A stretch of DNA of 64,000 nucleotides, from the NCBI RefSeq assembly GCF_000745015.1, contig NZ_JQNA01000001.1, forward strand, positions 930,001 to 994,000, in the 5' to 3' direction. The translations under genes were made by a program, and so were the position numbers. Below the pieces are notes generated by a model, which was not told where the DNA came from, did not search any database, and worked only from the letters and a program-made list of their open reading frames with translations. The first letter of the stretch is position 1, and the number at the start of each line of letters is the position of its first letter. Shown piece after piece: positions 46,029 through 55,028 of this stretch. Source of the DNA: Burkholderia sp. 9120. Lineage in GTDB: Bacteria; Pseudomonadota; Gammaproteobacteria; Burkholderiales; Burkholderiaceae.

Positions 46029-46967
46029 ATGAAGCAGAACTTCACAGTCAGACAAGGCGCGCTCGATGGTGTGGAGGTGTTCCTGAGCGTCGCCCAGCAT
46101 CGCAGCTTTCGCCGGGCCGCCGCGGAACTCGGGGTGACGCCGTCGGCCGTCAGCCAGACGGTGCGTGTTCTCGAGGCGCGCATCGGCGCAGCGCTCTTCA
46201 TCCGCACCACGCGCAGCGTCGGCCTGACCGAAGCCGGCGAGCGGTTTTTGGCGCACGCCAAGCCGGCTTTCGAAGAGCTTGTCGCCGCGAGCGAGGTGGC
46301 GCGCGGGTTCGGCCAGCGCCCCACCGGACTGTTGCGGCTTTCCGTGCCGCGCGCGGTGTTGCCCATCCTGCTCGAACCGCTGATCGCCTCTTTCTGCCAG
46401 GCGTATCCCGAGGTCGAAGTGGAAATTTCCGCCAGCAAGGAACTGGTCGATCTCGCAGCGGAAGGATTCGACGCCGGTATACGCATGGGTCAGTTCGTCG
46501 ATGCCGACATGGTCGCCGTACCGTTGACGCCGCCGCTTCGTCTTATCGTCGTCGGCAGCCCGGATTACTTCGCCGCGCACAGCCCGCCGGAACACACGGA
46601 CGACCTGCGCCAGCACGCCTGCTTGCGGTGGCGGCGATCCAGCGGCGCGCTCGCGCTCTGGTCGTTCAACGACAACGGCCAGACGATCGAGATCGCCGTA
46701 TCCGGCCCGCTCATCGCCAACGATTTCTCGACCATGCTGGGCGGCGCGATCGAAGGCATGGGCCTGGCCCAGGTTCCTGAACCGATGGCCGCCCAAAGAT
46801 TGCGAGCGGGACAACTGGTGCACGTGCTGGAGCAATTCGCGCCGGTGATACCGGGCGTGTTTCTCTACTATCCAAACCGGCGGCAGATCATGCCGAAGCT
46901 GCGCGCGTTCATCGATCATGTGAAGAGCCGCCCGGCAGCTCAGAGCAAAGTGCCGGGGAAAGGATAG
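46029..46967 (+). CDS. LysR family transcriptional regulator
   Basis: A 312-residue regulator. The N-terminal helix-turn-helix reads HRSFRRAAAELGVTPSAVSQ, and the effector domain has FDAGIRMGQFVDADMVAVPL. It converges on livF with only 16 bp between stops and is divergent from a membrane-protein gene, the more likely target. Its ribosome site is weak. Confidence 0.93.
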   Translation: MKQNFTVRQGALDGVEVFLSVAQHRSFRRAAAELGVTPSAVSQTVRVLEARIGAALFIRTTRSVGLTEAGERFLAHAKPAFEELVAASEVARGFGQRPTGLLRLSVPRAVLPILLEPLIASFCQAYPEVEVEISASKELVDLAAEGFDAGIRMGQFVDADMVAVPLTPPLRLIVVGSPDYFAAHSPPEHTDDLRQHACLRWRRSSGALALWSFNDNGQTIEIAVSGPLIANDFSTMLGGAIEGMGLAQVPEPMAAQRLRAGQLVHVLEQFAPVIPGVFLYYPNRRQIMPKLRAFIDHVKSRPAAQSKVPGKG

Positions 46968-46983
46968 GACCGGCGCCTCTCGC

Positions 46984-47697
46984 TCAACCCACACCGAGCC
47001 ATTCCTGCATGACATCGGCGCGCGTCAGAAATGAATCGAGCGATGCTTCGAACACGATCTCGCCATGTCCCATCACGGCGACGCGGCTGGCGATATCGCG
47101 CGCGATCACGAGCCGCTGTTCGATCAGCAACATGGCCACGCCGCGTTCGCGCAATCTGCGCAGACACGCGGCGACCTGGTCCATGACGAGGCTCGCCAGT
47201 CCTTCGCCGGGTTCGTCGATCAGCAGCAGATCGGGATCGCCGAGCAGCGCGCGAGCCAGCGTCAACATCTGCTGCTCGCCGCCCGACAGCGCACCGGCAC
47301 GCGTGTGCCGACGTTCGCGAAGCACGGGGAAGAGTTCGTAGGCGTCGTCGAACATGAAACGCGGTGCGCGGTTGCGCGTGCGCGGTGCTACGCCGAGTTG
47401 CAGGTTCTCGTGGACGCTTAGCGTGGGAAAGACGTCGCGATGTTCCGGTACGTAACCGAGTCCCAGACGCGCGATTTCGAAGGTGCGCAAGCCTTTGAGC
47501 GAGTGGCCCGCGAAACTGGCCTCGCCCTCGCTGCGCACGAGGCCCATTAGCGCGCGGGCGAGCGTCGAGCGGCCCGAGCCATTACGGCCGACCAGCGCGA
47601 GTACTTCGCCCGCCTCGATGCGCAACGTGACGCCGTGCAGCGCCTGGCTTGCGCCGTACCACGCGTTGAGTCCGCGGATGTCGAGTAAGGCGGTCAT
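46984..47697 (-). CDS. Branched-chain-amino-acid-type ABC transporter ATPase, LivF-like
   Basis: Second ATPase of the importer, 237 residues. Walker A reads GRNGSGRST, with Arg where nearly all ABC ATPases have Lys. The signature LSGGEQQ and Walker B LLLIDEPGEGLA are normal. The frame is open to 48123 but the true start is ATG 47697, overlapping the livG stop (ATGA). It is the last gene of the thioesterase-livH-livM-livG-livF operon. Substrate unknown; Liv-type systems carry amino acids, urea or aromatic acids. Confidence 0.9.
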   Translation of the reverse strand: MTALLDIRGLNAWYGASQALHGVTLRIEAGEVLALVGRNGSGRSTLARALMGLVRSEGEASFAGHSLKGLRTFEIARLGLGYVPEHRDVFPTLSVHENLQLGVAPRTRNRAPRFMFDDAYELFPVLRERRHTRAGALSGGEQQMLTLARALLGDPDLLLIDEPGEGLASLVMDQVAACLRRLRERGVAMLLIEQRLVIARDIASRVAVMGHGEIVFEASLDSFLTRADVMQEWLGVG

Positions 47698-48464
47698 GCG
47701 CGGGGGCCTTTGGTGAGCGGGGTGCCATCGCCAAGATAAGCAGCCCGCACCGCCGCGTCCGCGCGAATCGCCGCTGGTGTGCCGCTCGCGATGACACGCC
47801 CTTGCACCAGCACCGAAATACGATCCGCGATAGCGAACACTGCGTCCATGTCGTGCTCGACCATCAGCAGCGTGCGGCCGGCTGTGGTTTCGCGAATCAG
47901 CTCGATCGCGCGCGCGGCTTCCGCGCGGTTCATGCCGGCGGTCGGCTCGTCGAGCAGCAACGTATGCGCGCCGCCGGCGAGCGCAATGCCGAGGTCGAGC
48001 GCGCGTTGTCCCGCGTAACCAAGCGTGCCGGCTTGCACATGCCGATGAGCGCTCAGGCCGACCGCTTCGAGTACCTGTTCGGCACGGGCGTCGACGGTGT
48101 ACGAGCCGGTGAAGCGCTGCCACCAGCGCGTGCGATCGCGTTCGGCAAGTTGCGCCGCGCAGCGCAGGTTGTCGAACACGCTCAGTCGCGCGAACACACT
48201 GGTGGTCTGGAAGCTGCGCGCGAGCCCGCGACGTGCGATCGCGGCCGGCGCGAGTCGCGTGATCTCCGCGCCGAACAGATCGATGCGTCCGGCGTTCGGC
48301 CGCGCACCGCCGGCGATCAGATTGAAGAGCGTCGACTTGCCCGCGCCGTTCGGACCGATTAGCGCGTGACGTTCGCCGGGCTGAATCGCGAGGTCGACGC
48401 CGCGCAGAATTTGCGTGGCGCCGAAGCGCTTGGTCACGCCGTAGAGGGCGAGAGCGGGGATCAT
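47694..48464 (-). CDS. Branched-chain-amino-acid-type ABC transporter ATPase, LivG-like
   Basis: First ATPase of the importer, 256 residues. Walker A GPNGAGKST and Walker B TLLLDEPTAGM are normal. The signature region reads LGYAGQRALDL, a loose version of the Liv-family LSYG(E/D)Q. The start overlaps the livM stop and the stop overlaps livF, so translation is coupled. Confidence 0.92.
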   Translation of the reverse strand: MIPALALYGVTKRFGATQILRGVDLAIQPGERHALIGPNGAGKSTLFNLIAGGARPNAGRIDLFGAEITRLAPAAIARRGLARSFQTTSVFARLSVFDNLRCAAQLAERDRTRWWQRFTGSYTVDARAEQVLEAVGLSAHRHVQAGTLGYAGQRALDLGIALAGGAHTLLLDEPTAGMNRAEAARAIELIRETTAGRTLLMVEHDMDAVFAIADRISVLVQGRVIASGTPAAIRADAAVRAAYLGDGTPLTKGPRA

Positions 48465-49720
48465 CGCGCCTCTCCCAGGGTCTGCATCTCCGTTGCGGGC
48501 ATCGCGAGACGTGCCTGCGCGCGAATCGCGTAACGCGCCGCGATTGCTCCCGGCATGGCCAACATCAACAGCACGACGCCAAGCCGGAACGGCGACGACA
48601 CCACCTCCAACGACAAGCTCGCCACGTTCAACACCGCCCCGTCATCCGCACCGAATTGCACCGCGTACGCCCATTGCACCGCGAGCACGATTGCCGCCAT
48701 CCACAGCAACGCGGCAACCGTGCCCCAAGCGTAAGCCGCGCGGCACGCGCGCCAACCGTGCGCCGCAATTCTCGTCGTATGTCGCTGTGCGAAGCCGGCG
48801 AGACCATCCGGCGACACCTCCACGATCACGACAAAGAACAGCCCCAGATAAAACAGCCACGCGCGCGTGACGCTCGCCACCGCAACGCTGAAAAACGTCA
48901 GCACGACCGCGCCCGCTACCGGTCCGAAGAACGCCGCCGTCCCGCCGATCACGGTGGCGATCAGCACCGCGCCCGAGCGCAGCATGCCGACGCTTTCCGT
49001 CGATACCAGTTCGACGTTGATCAGGCCCAACGTCCCCGCGATGCCCGCGAAAAACGCGGACAGCACCACCACGCCATAACGGACGCGTCGTGGATAACAG
49101 CCGATCGCCGCCGCACGCGCCGGGTTATCGCGCACGGCGTTAGCGAGCCGCATGAACGGCGTACGCGACAGCGCAAACATCGCCACGCAAGCCAGACAAC
49201 ACCAGACGGCGATCAGCGCGTACGCCTCGCGCGCCGGACCGAAGCTCCAGCTTCCGAGCAATGGGCCGCTCGCACGGTCGATCGCCACGCCCGCTTCGCC
49301 GCCGAACCAGTCGGGCAGCGTCCACGCGGCCGCTGCCACAAGTTCGCCGAGACCGAGCGTGATCATCGCGAAGGCCGTGCCCGCGCGCCGCGTCGACACG
49401 AAACCGAACAGCACCCCGCACAGCGCGCCGCCGATGCCGCCGATCAACGGCAGCAGCACGAGCGGCACGCCCATCGCATTGAACACTTGCGCGGCGATCA
49501 ACGCGCCGAGGCCGGAATACGCGGCGTGACCGAACGACAGCAAGCCTGTTGCGCCGAGTAGCAGGTTGTAGGAGAGCGCGAACACGATCATCGTCGCGGT
49601 CTGCGCGAGATAGGCGAGCAGCCAGCTTTGCGGCCAGACGAATGGCGGGACAGCTAGCAGGAGGACGAGCGCCAGCCATGGTGTGAGCGCGCGGAGGCAT
49701 GATTTCCGCGCTTCACGCAT
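48461..49720 (-). CDS. Branched-chain-amino-acid-type ABC transporter permease, LivM-like
   Basis: Inner-membrane permease of 419 residues. The family block YNLLLGATGLLSFGHAAYSGLGA lies near residue 50 and about eight hydrophobic segments follow. It is longer than usual LivM (about 330 residues) because of a C-terminal extension of about 90 residues with two more hydrophobic segments (VAALLWMAAIVLAVQWAY and LGVVLLMLAMPGAIAA). The start at 49720 overlaps the livH stop; an ATG six codons earlier (49738) is possible. Confidence 0.88.
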   Translation of the reverse strand: MREARKSCLRALTPWLALVLLLAVPPFVWPQSWLLAYLAQTATMIVFALSYNLLLGATGLLSFGHAAYSGLGALIAAQVFNAMGVPLVLLPLIGGIGGALCGVLFGFVSTRRAGTAFAMITLGLGELVAAAAWTLPDWFGGEAGVAIDRASGPLLGSWSFGPAREAYALIAVWCCLACVAMFALSRTPFMRLANAVRDNPARAAAIGCYPRRVRYGVVVLSAFFAGIAGTLGLINVELVSTESVGMLRSGAVLIATVIGGTAAFFGPVAGAVVLTFFSVAVASVTRAWLFYLGLFFVVIVEVSPDGLAGFAQRHTTRIAAHGWRACRAAYAWGTVAALLWMAAIVLAVQWAYAVQFGADDGAVLNVASLSLEVVSSPFRLGVVLLMLAMPGAIAARYAIRAQARLAMPATEMQTLGEAR

Positions 49721-50651
49721 GATCGTCACGCCGTCCAAACATCCCGCGCGGACGCAGCGCCAGCATCGCGACCAGCAGCAGATACGGAATCAGCGGCGCA
49801 AGCTGCGCGAGCGTCAGCGCTTCCCACTGCGGCGGCAGCGACGCGCCCACCACCGACATTGCATCGCCCAACGACACATCGCTAGCCACCGCAAAAGTCT
49901 GCACGCAACCCACCAGCAGCGACGCCGCCAGCGCCCCGCTCAACGAGCCCAATCCACCGATCACGACCACCACGAACACGATCGAGCCGAGAGACTCCGC
50001 CATCGACGGTTCGATCACGAACAGCGGCGCGCCGATCACGCCGGCCAACGCGGCGAGCGCCGTGCCGGCCGCGAACACGCCGGTGAACACGCGTGGCACG
50101 TTGTGACCGAGTGCTTCGACGGCGCTCGCGTGCGTCAGCGCGGCACGCACGATCAACCCCGCTTTCGACACGCGCAACACGGCATAAAGCACAGCGAGCA
50201 TCGCCAGCGACACCACCATCATGAAGGCCCGGTAACGCGCGAACGCAGCGCCGTAAACGGTGAACAATGGACCGTCGAGCGCCGCCGGCACCGTCGCCGA
50301 AAGCGGGCTTAAGCCCCAGCCGAGCTTGACCAGTTCGCCGAGCAGATAAGCCGCGCCAAAGGTCAGCAGCAACTCCGCGAGATGGCCGTGGCCACGCACG
50401 CGACGCAACAGCCAACGCTCCAGCGCCGCGCCGATCAGACCGACGACGAGCGGCGCGATCACCAGTGCGCTCCAGAATCCGGCACGCGCCACCACCGAAA
50501 AGCCGACATAAGCGCCGAGCATGTAAAAGCTCGCGTGCGCGAAGTTCAGCACGCCGAGCATGCTGAAAATCAGCGTCAAACCAGCCGACAGCATGAACAG
50601 CAGCAAGCCGTAACTGACACCGTTGAGCAGATTGATGACGAGCGATTGCAC
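49713..50651 (-). CDS. Branched-chain-amino-acid-type ABC transporter permease, LivH-like
   Basis: Inner-membrane permease of 312 residues. The opening LLNGVSYGLLLFMLSAGLT, the block GVLNFAHASFYMLGAYVG and the late GGLGSLSGALAASLLVG are hallmarks of LivH. It starts 4 bp after the thioesterase stop and runs into livM. No periplasmic binding-protein gene is present in this operon. Confidence 0.92.
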   Translation of the reverse strand: MQSLVINLLNGVSYGLLLFMLSAGLTLIFSMLGVLNFAHASFYMLGAYVGFSVVARAGFWSALVIAPLVVGLIGAALERWLLRRVRGHGHLAELLLTFGAAYLLGELVKLGWGLSPLSATVPAALDGPLFTVYGAAFARYRAFMMVVSLAMLAVLYAVLRVSKAGLIVRAALTHASAVEALGHNVPRVFTGVFAAGTALAALAGVIGAPLFVIEPSMAESLGSIVFVVVVIGGLGSLSGALAASLLVGCVQTFAVASDVSLGDAMSVVGASLPPQWEALTLAQLAPLIPYLLLVAMLALRPRGMFGRRDDHA

Positions 50652-50655
50652 GCGC

Positions 50656-51132
50656 CTAATCCGCCTGCGCCGCGACGCTCAATGGTTCGAGCGCCGCGCG
50701 CAATTCGGCGGGCAGCGTCACCGGACGGCGCGTGACACGATCCACATAGACGTGCACGAAGTGGCCTTGCGCGGCGGGCTCGGCGTCGCCCTCCTTGAAG
50801 AGCCCCACTTCGTAACGCACGCTCGACGTGCCGAGCCGCACCACCCGCAAGCCCGCGTCGATGCGATCGGGAAACACCAGCGGCGCGAAGTAGCTGCAAT
50901 GCGTTTCGACCACGAGGCCGATCGTCGCGCCGTGTTCGAAATCCAGCACGCCCGCGCGGATCAGATACTCGTTCACCACGGTGTCGAAGTAGCTGTAATA
51001 GACGACGTTGTTCACGTGACCGTAGACGTCGTTGTCCATCCAGCGTGTGGTGATAACCTGAAAGTGGCGAAACTCGTTTTTTTTCAAAGCTTTAGGCTTA
51101 ATCGGCCCACTGGAAGTCAAGTTTTTGTCCAT
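50656..51132 (-). CDS. Hotdog-fold acyl-CoA thioesterase (4-hydroxybenzoyl-CoA thioesterase family)
   Basis: Cytoplasmic hydrolase of 158 residues. The family motif TTRWMDNDVYGHVNNVVYYS carries the catalytic Asp. The first 24 codons are AT-rich (many AAA, TTT and TTG codons), unlike the GC-rich remainder, and lie next to the integrase side of a mobile element. The present 5' end may therefore have been supplied by that element. It heads the Liv-type transporter operon, suggesting that an organic acid is imported and processed as a CoA ester. ATG 51132 is used; the open frame above it is element DNA. Confidence 0.9.
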   Translation of the reverse strand: MDKNLTSSGPIKPKALKKNEFRHFQVITTRWMDNDVYGHVNNVVYYSYFDTVVNEYLIRAGVLDFEHGATIGLVVETHCSYFAPLVFPDRIDAGLRVVRLGTSSVRYEVGLFKEGDAEPAAQGHFVHVYVDRVTRRPVTLPAELRAALEPLSVAAQAD

Positions 51133-51210
51133 AGATATCTCATCGCGCCTGAAACCTTTACCAGCATTGCCTTCCAGCCATATTCGCCCTAGACTTTCAC
51201 AGCCGACAAA

Positions 51211-51247
51211 AATCGTCCATTCGCACAATCGTCCATGGATCGTCCAT
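51211..51247 (+). repeat. Three direct repeats upstream of the integrase
   Basis: AATCGTCCAT occurs at 51211-51220 and 51227-51236, and GATCGTCCAT at 51238-51247. Related GTGTCCATTCGAAATCGTCC follows inside the integrase start region. Such iterons beside an integrase are usually binding sites for the integrase arm domain or for an excisionase, or an operator. Confidence 0.6.
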
Positions 51248-51269
51248 CGGAACCACTGGTGCACAAATT

Positions 51270-52685
51270 ATGAGCAAAAAAGTGTCCATTCGAAATCGTC
51301 CTAAACTACCGCCCGGAATCTCGTATCACGAGACATCAACGGGCATGAAGTTCCGCATTCGCATCCGCTCTACCAAGAAGCTGGAACGCATGGGCCGGGT
51401 ATCAAAGGACAGGTCCGGGGCAATTCTATCAGTGCAGGAAGTGGACGAAGTCCACGATACAAGACAACAGGCTGAAGTCCGGCTTCACAACCTGATCTAT
51501 TCGACCGAGCGCGCAAAAGAGATGGGCGAACTCATCGAGCAGATGGGCAGTCAGGTGTTCATGCACGAACTATTACAGACGCACTACGACAAGCAATATG
51601 CAAAGCGCCCCACGGCAAAGCAACTGCAAAGCAGAATCAACGTAATCAATAGAACGGTCATCAGCGGCATCGATCACCGACCAACGAAGTTCCTAGGGCA
51701 GATGTTGCCCTTCGTAAAGAATGACCTCGGCATGGAAGAGCAAGTTTTCGGCAATGCCTTAGTCAAGGACTACAAGACAGCGATCGAACAGCTCATCGAG
51801 ACCCGCCTCTACAAGGACGAGGTAAAGCCGCAAACCCTTAGCAACGATCTCACCATCATCTCGTCTGCATTGAAGAATGCCCACCACTACTATACGGAGT
51901 TCAAAGACGATCCCATCGTGCAACCGCTAGCTCATGTGGACAAGCGAAAGCTAGAGCCCGTCTTGCCGCCGAAGGTTGACAAGAGGCTCACGGAGGCACA
52001 ACGAGTAGCAGTCGAGAAGTTGCTCATCGAGAAAAGCAATAAGGATCACTATCACGAGTTCTTTACATTTTTGCTAGAGAGCGGCTGTCGACTATCAGAA
52101 GCGCTCGGCATTCAGGCCAATGATGTCGATCTGCCAAACCGAACAATTCGTGTTTCGACACTAAAAAGAAAGAATCAAAGTATTCGATTCGTTGGCATCA
52201 CGAAAAAAATGATGCCAATTGTAAAAAAGCACATTGACGGGAAGAAGCTCACCGACCGGATGTTCCCTCATAGCAAGCACACGTATGGAACGAAACTAAA
52301 GCAGATGAAGAAGCATTTCGAGGCCGCAGGCGTATCTTTTCACTGGCACAAGACACGGCATACCTTTGCATCGAACAACGCACCCAGCAAAAATGCTTTC
52401 GAGCTTGCGTATGCTATGGGCATCAACGATACCCAACATCTCGCCAACGAATACTTACAGGTCATTCATTCCGAAAATCTTGCAAAGAAGAAGGCGCAAG
52501 CAGGACTGCTTACCCCTGACGAGCTGCAAACATACTTGGGTCACAGCAATCAAGATGAAACACAGAATACTTATGTTCACCTCGACCCAGAGCAAGTATC
52601 TACGTCAGATTTACTACTGATTATCAAGCAACTACAGAGCCAAGTAACAGAACTTAACGCTAAAGTTGAAGGAGAAAATTTATAA
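51270..52685 (+). CDS. int: Tyrosine recombinase (integrase) of the mobile element
   Basis: The 471-residue integrase has catalytic residues R274, H360, R363, H425 and Y435 (in ESGCRLSEAL, HKTRHTF, YLGHSN and NTYVHL). About 62 residues separate R363 from H425, against roughly 20-25 in most family members; the extra stretch (NDTQHLANEYLQV...) is helical and charged. The N-terminal half should hold arm-type and core DNA-binding domains. It catalyses integration and excision at the element ends. It lies divergent from the thioesterase with 137 bp between starts. Confidence 0.93.
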   Translation: MSKKVSIRNRPKLPPGISYHETSTGMKFRIRIRSTKKLERMGRVSKDRSGAILSVQEVDEVHDTRQQAEVRLHNLIYSTERAKEMGELIEQMGSQVFMHELLQTHYDKQYAKRPTAKQLQSRINVINRTVISGIDHRPTKFLGQMLPFVKNDLGMEEQVFGNALVKDYKTAIEQLIETRLYKDEVKPQTLSNDLTIISSALKNAHHYYTEFKDDPIVQPLAHVDKRKLEPVLPPKVDKRLTEAQRVAVEKLLIEKSNKDHYHEFFTFLLESGCRLSEALGIQANDVDLPNRTIRVSTLKRKNQSIRFVGITKKMMPIVKKHIDGKKLTDRMFPHSKHTYGTKLKQMKKHFEAAGVSFHWHKTRHTFASNNAPSKNAFELAYAMGINDTQHLANEYLQVIHSENLAKKKAQAGLLTPDELQTYLGHSNQDETQNTYVHLDPEQVSTSDLLLIIKQLQSQVTELNAKVEGENL

Positions 52686-52810
52686 ACTGAGGGCAGCGCT
52701 TCAAACTCTTGAGTTCTTCTTTCCCGCGATGGGTAGCGAAGTTCTCAGCAGTAACGAAAGATGAGGAAATTCGGGATGCCAATCCGGATGAGGTCATTGC
52801 CGCCTGACCA

Positions 52811-52880
52811 CCCACCCCGGACAGCGGAAGTCCTTGTCGGATGAGGCTGTGCCCGGGGTGTCCAACGTGTCCGAGTTAAA
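52811..52880 (+). repeat. Element repeat, copy A
   Basis: The copy contains GACAGCGGAAGTCCTTGTCG, a near-palindromic CCTTGTCGGATGAGG, and then GTGTCCAACGTGTCC followed by TTAAAT. It lies between the integrase and the interrupted cargo gene. Copies B, C and D lie at 55912, 60643 and 63797. Confidence 0.65.
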
Positions 52881-52949
52881 TCGAAGTTTCTTCGAAGGCA
52901 GATCGCCCAGCGTGCGGCTATTGTCGACACCCAGCAGTCATTGCGGCCC

Positions 52950-53339
52950 CTACGTCGATGGAATCTGAATCACACGCCGATAGGCAGGTTTGTGCAGGAA
53001 AACACGCTCGAATGGGCCGCAATCAACTATTTCGTCCGTCGCCCATTCAATATCTTGATCCTGTGCCGGGTCCCAGAAGTCCACGGTGATCACGAGCCAA
53101 TAAGCGTCGCACGGTCGGTATTCTTTGGCTTTCTTGACCTTGTCTGCAACAACCTCTCGCACCCGATTGACCTGAAGCATCGGAACAGAATAGCTTTGCT
53201 GAACAAACCAACGAGGGTTAGCCCACTCACCACTGGAATACATGAAATCTATGCAATCGAGATGATCATATGTCGCATGCTCAACTTGCCCCAGTTCCCC
53301 ACGTTGCACATACGTCGCCACCTCGGCTGGAGTTGCCCC
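52950..53339 (-). pseudogene. C-terminal half of a cargo protein split by an IS
   Basis: From the IS edge at 53339 the frame reads GATPAEVATYVQRGELGQVE and continues about 129 codons to a stop at 52950. It is exactly in phase with the N-terminal half on the other side of the IS (54645-55028); joining them gives about 257 residues. The piece has several Asp/Trp-rich segments (YWLVITVDFWDPAQ). An internal GTG at 53321 could start a 123-residue fragment. Confidence 0.75.
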
Positions 53340-53364
53340 TGTAACTCAGGACACTCGGACACCG

Positions 53365-54201
53365 TTAAGTTGATGATGCAGCAGTTCGCCGGAACTCCCG
53401 GGGCGAACGGTACTTCAATGCCTTATGCGGGTGGCGTTCGTTGTAGTGTTCAAAGGCACCGGCCAGATGCGAGAGCGCGGTTGGTACATCAGGCTTGTGC
53501 ATAAAGGCAATGTAATCGTGCTTGATTGTCTTCACGAACGACTCGGCCATGCCGTTACTCTGCGGCGAACGAACGGGTGTAGTCAACGGCTCCAGACCCA
53601 GCTCGCGAGCGAAACTGCGCGTGCGATGGTCGATGTAGGCAGAGCCGTTGTCTGACAGCCATTCGATGGTTGCGCCTGCCTGCGTCGTGCCGAAGCGTTG
53701 CTCGACCGCTGCGAGCATCACATCACGTACGACGTCGCCGCTATGACCGCCAGTAGTCGCTGCCCAGCTGATAGCTTCCCGGTCATGGCAGTCCAGCGCA
53801 AACGTCACGCGCAACGGCGAGCCATCGTCACAACGGAACTCAAAGCCATCCGAGCACCAGCGGACATTACTCTGGTCAACGGCAATGCGTCCGTCATGCC
53901 GGCGGGTATCGCGACGTTGGCCAGGGCGCCGGAGCAGCAACTGATGGTCGCGCATGACGCGATAGACCCGCTTGGCGTTCACGCACGGCGCACCAGTCAT
54001 TTCGTGACTACGTCGCAGCAGCGCCCAGACTCGCCGGTATCCATAAGTCGGCAAGCCCGCCACATGCTCATGGATTGCAGCGACCAGTTCCGTGTCGTCG
54101 GTCTGTCGGGCGCGGCGGCCGTCCTGCCAGTCCGGGGAGCGGTCTTTTCTGACTGCCAGAGCAGAGCGCGCTACGCCGAGAACATCGCAGACCGTTTTCA
54201 T
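53365..54201 (-). CDS. IS3-family transposase OrfB
   Basis: DDE integrase-type transposase of 278 residues. It shows HTH_21-like [22 protein letters not shown], the second Asp in [11 protein letters not shown], and the Glu in [16 protein letters not shown]. It has its own ATG overlapping the orfA stop (ATGA). It can also be made as an OrfAB fusion by a -1 shift at the A6C run (54246-54240) upstream. Confidence 0.92.
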   Translation of the reverse strand: MKTVCDVLGVARSALAVRKDRSPDWQDGRRARQTDDTELVAAIHEHVAGLPTYGYRRVWALLRRSHEMTGAPCVNAKRVYRVMRDHQLLLRRPGQRRDTRRHDGRIAVDQSNVRWCSDGFEFRCDDGSPLRVTFALDCHDREAISWAATTGGHSGDVVRDVMLAAVEQRFGTTQAGATIEWLSDNGSAYIDHRTRSFARELGLEPLTTPVRSPQSNGMAESFVKTIKHDYIAFMHKPDVPTALSHLAGAFEHYNERHPHKALKYRSPREFRRTAASST

Positions 54202-54599
54202 TGGTCGTCCCCGGGCAGTAAGGGCGAGCGCGCAATCCAGTTTTTTGAGCGGCCATACTCGACTGCTTCCTTCAGGATTTCTGCCTCCTGCGTCTTCTTG
54301 CCAAGCAGACGCTGCAGCTCCCTGATTTCCTTCATCGCTGTTGCTAACTGCGAGGCCGGCACCACGGCTTCTCCAGCCTTCACCGCAGCCAGGCTGCCTT
54401 CCTCGTATTGCTTGCGCCACGCAAACACCTGGTTTGGGTTGACCCCGTGTCGTCGGGCAACCGCCGAAACCGTTGCCCCCGGCTCCAGGGTTTCCTGCAC
54501 GATGGCCACTTTCTCCTGGACCGAACGTCGACGACGGCGCTCCGGCTCGGTCAGAACTTCAATGCTTTCCACGATTTGCCTAGGCTTGAAACTAGTCAC
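54198..54599 (-). CDS. IS3-family transposase OrfA
   Basis: DNA-binding subunit of 133 residues. A helix-turn-helix reads [21 protein letters not shown], and a leucine-zipper helix reads [20 protein letters not shown]. It starts with GTG after AGAGGG. The pattern is IS2-group. An A AAA AAC slippery run lies in the overlap with orfB. Confidence 0.92.
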   Translation of the reverse strand: MTSFKPRQIVESIEVLTEPERRRRRSVQEKVAIVQETLEPGATVSAVARRHGVNPNQVFAWRKQYEEGSLAAVKAGEAVVPASQLATAMKEIRELQRLLGKKTQEAEILKEAVEYGRSKNWIARSPLLPGDDQ

Positions 54600-54641
54600 A
54601 AGATTCCCTCTTATTTTAAGGGGTGTCTCGTGTCCTGAGAA

Positions 54642-55028
54642 TCAAGGGGCTACTCCATCGGCAATGCTACGTGCCAACCCTTCCACATCGGCGATCGGTA
54701 ATTCGGGATTGAAGCCGATCGCTAGTTCAATGGGGCGACCACCGGCCTCGATATGCAATTCTTGAGCGCGGGCTACGACATGTTCCCGAGGTTTGGTTTG
54801 CCTTTGTTCGCTAGCGGCATCCTGACCATCAACAATATAGAGGGTAGTTAGTTCAATTCCAAGCGTCCGATCGCCATGTATCAGCACATCGGGTTTGTCT
54901 GCGTGCTCGATGGTGCCAGCCGGCAACGCATAATCATTTCGGAATGACTGAAACGACTGCAATTCCTCTTGTTGCTGCCTCGTCCAAACGTTCTTCCCCG
55001 AGGCTTCAAGATCGGCTGGTTCACTCAT
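54642..55028 (-). pseudogene. N-terminal half of the split cargo protein, PD-(D/E)xK-like
   Basis: The first 128 residues of the split protein. It contains HADKPDVLIHGDRTLGIELT, where D47 and E59 have the spacing of a restriction-endonuclease-like core, though the usual ExK lysine is replaced (ELT). It ends at GCC CCT before the IS, whose terminal TGA is used as stop. Its ATG overlaps the stop of the preceding gene (ATGA). The intact protein was probably a nuclease-like cargo enzyme; this is inference. Confidence 0.7.

Larger units (their letters stand above)
53340..54644 (-). mobile_element. IS3-family (IS2-group-like) insertion sequence
   Basis: A 1305-bp element bounded by TG...CA ends. 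The left end TGTAACTCAGGACACTCGG and the reverse complement of the right end, TGATTCTCAGGACACGAGA, are imperfect inverted repeats. It carries overlapping orfA and orfB. No clear target duplication is visible: the flanks are GCCCC and AGGGG. It interrupts a cargo gene in frame and supplies that gene's premature TGA. Confidence 0.85.

Noticed and set aside
46008..47015. 335-codon minus-strand frame opposite a LysR gene
   Set aside because: Antisense to a typical LysR protein; composition is unlike a real protein.
51133..51269. A tRNA gene as integration target beside the integrase
   Set aside because: No cloverleaf or tRNA 3' end could be seen; the flank is the thioesterase 5' end.
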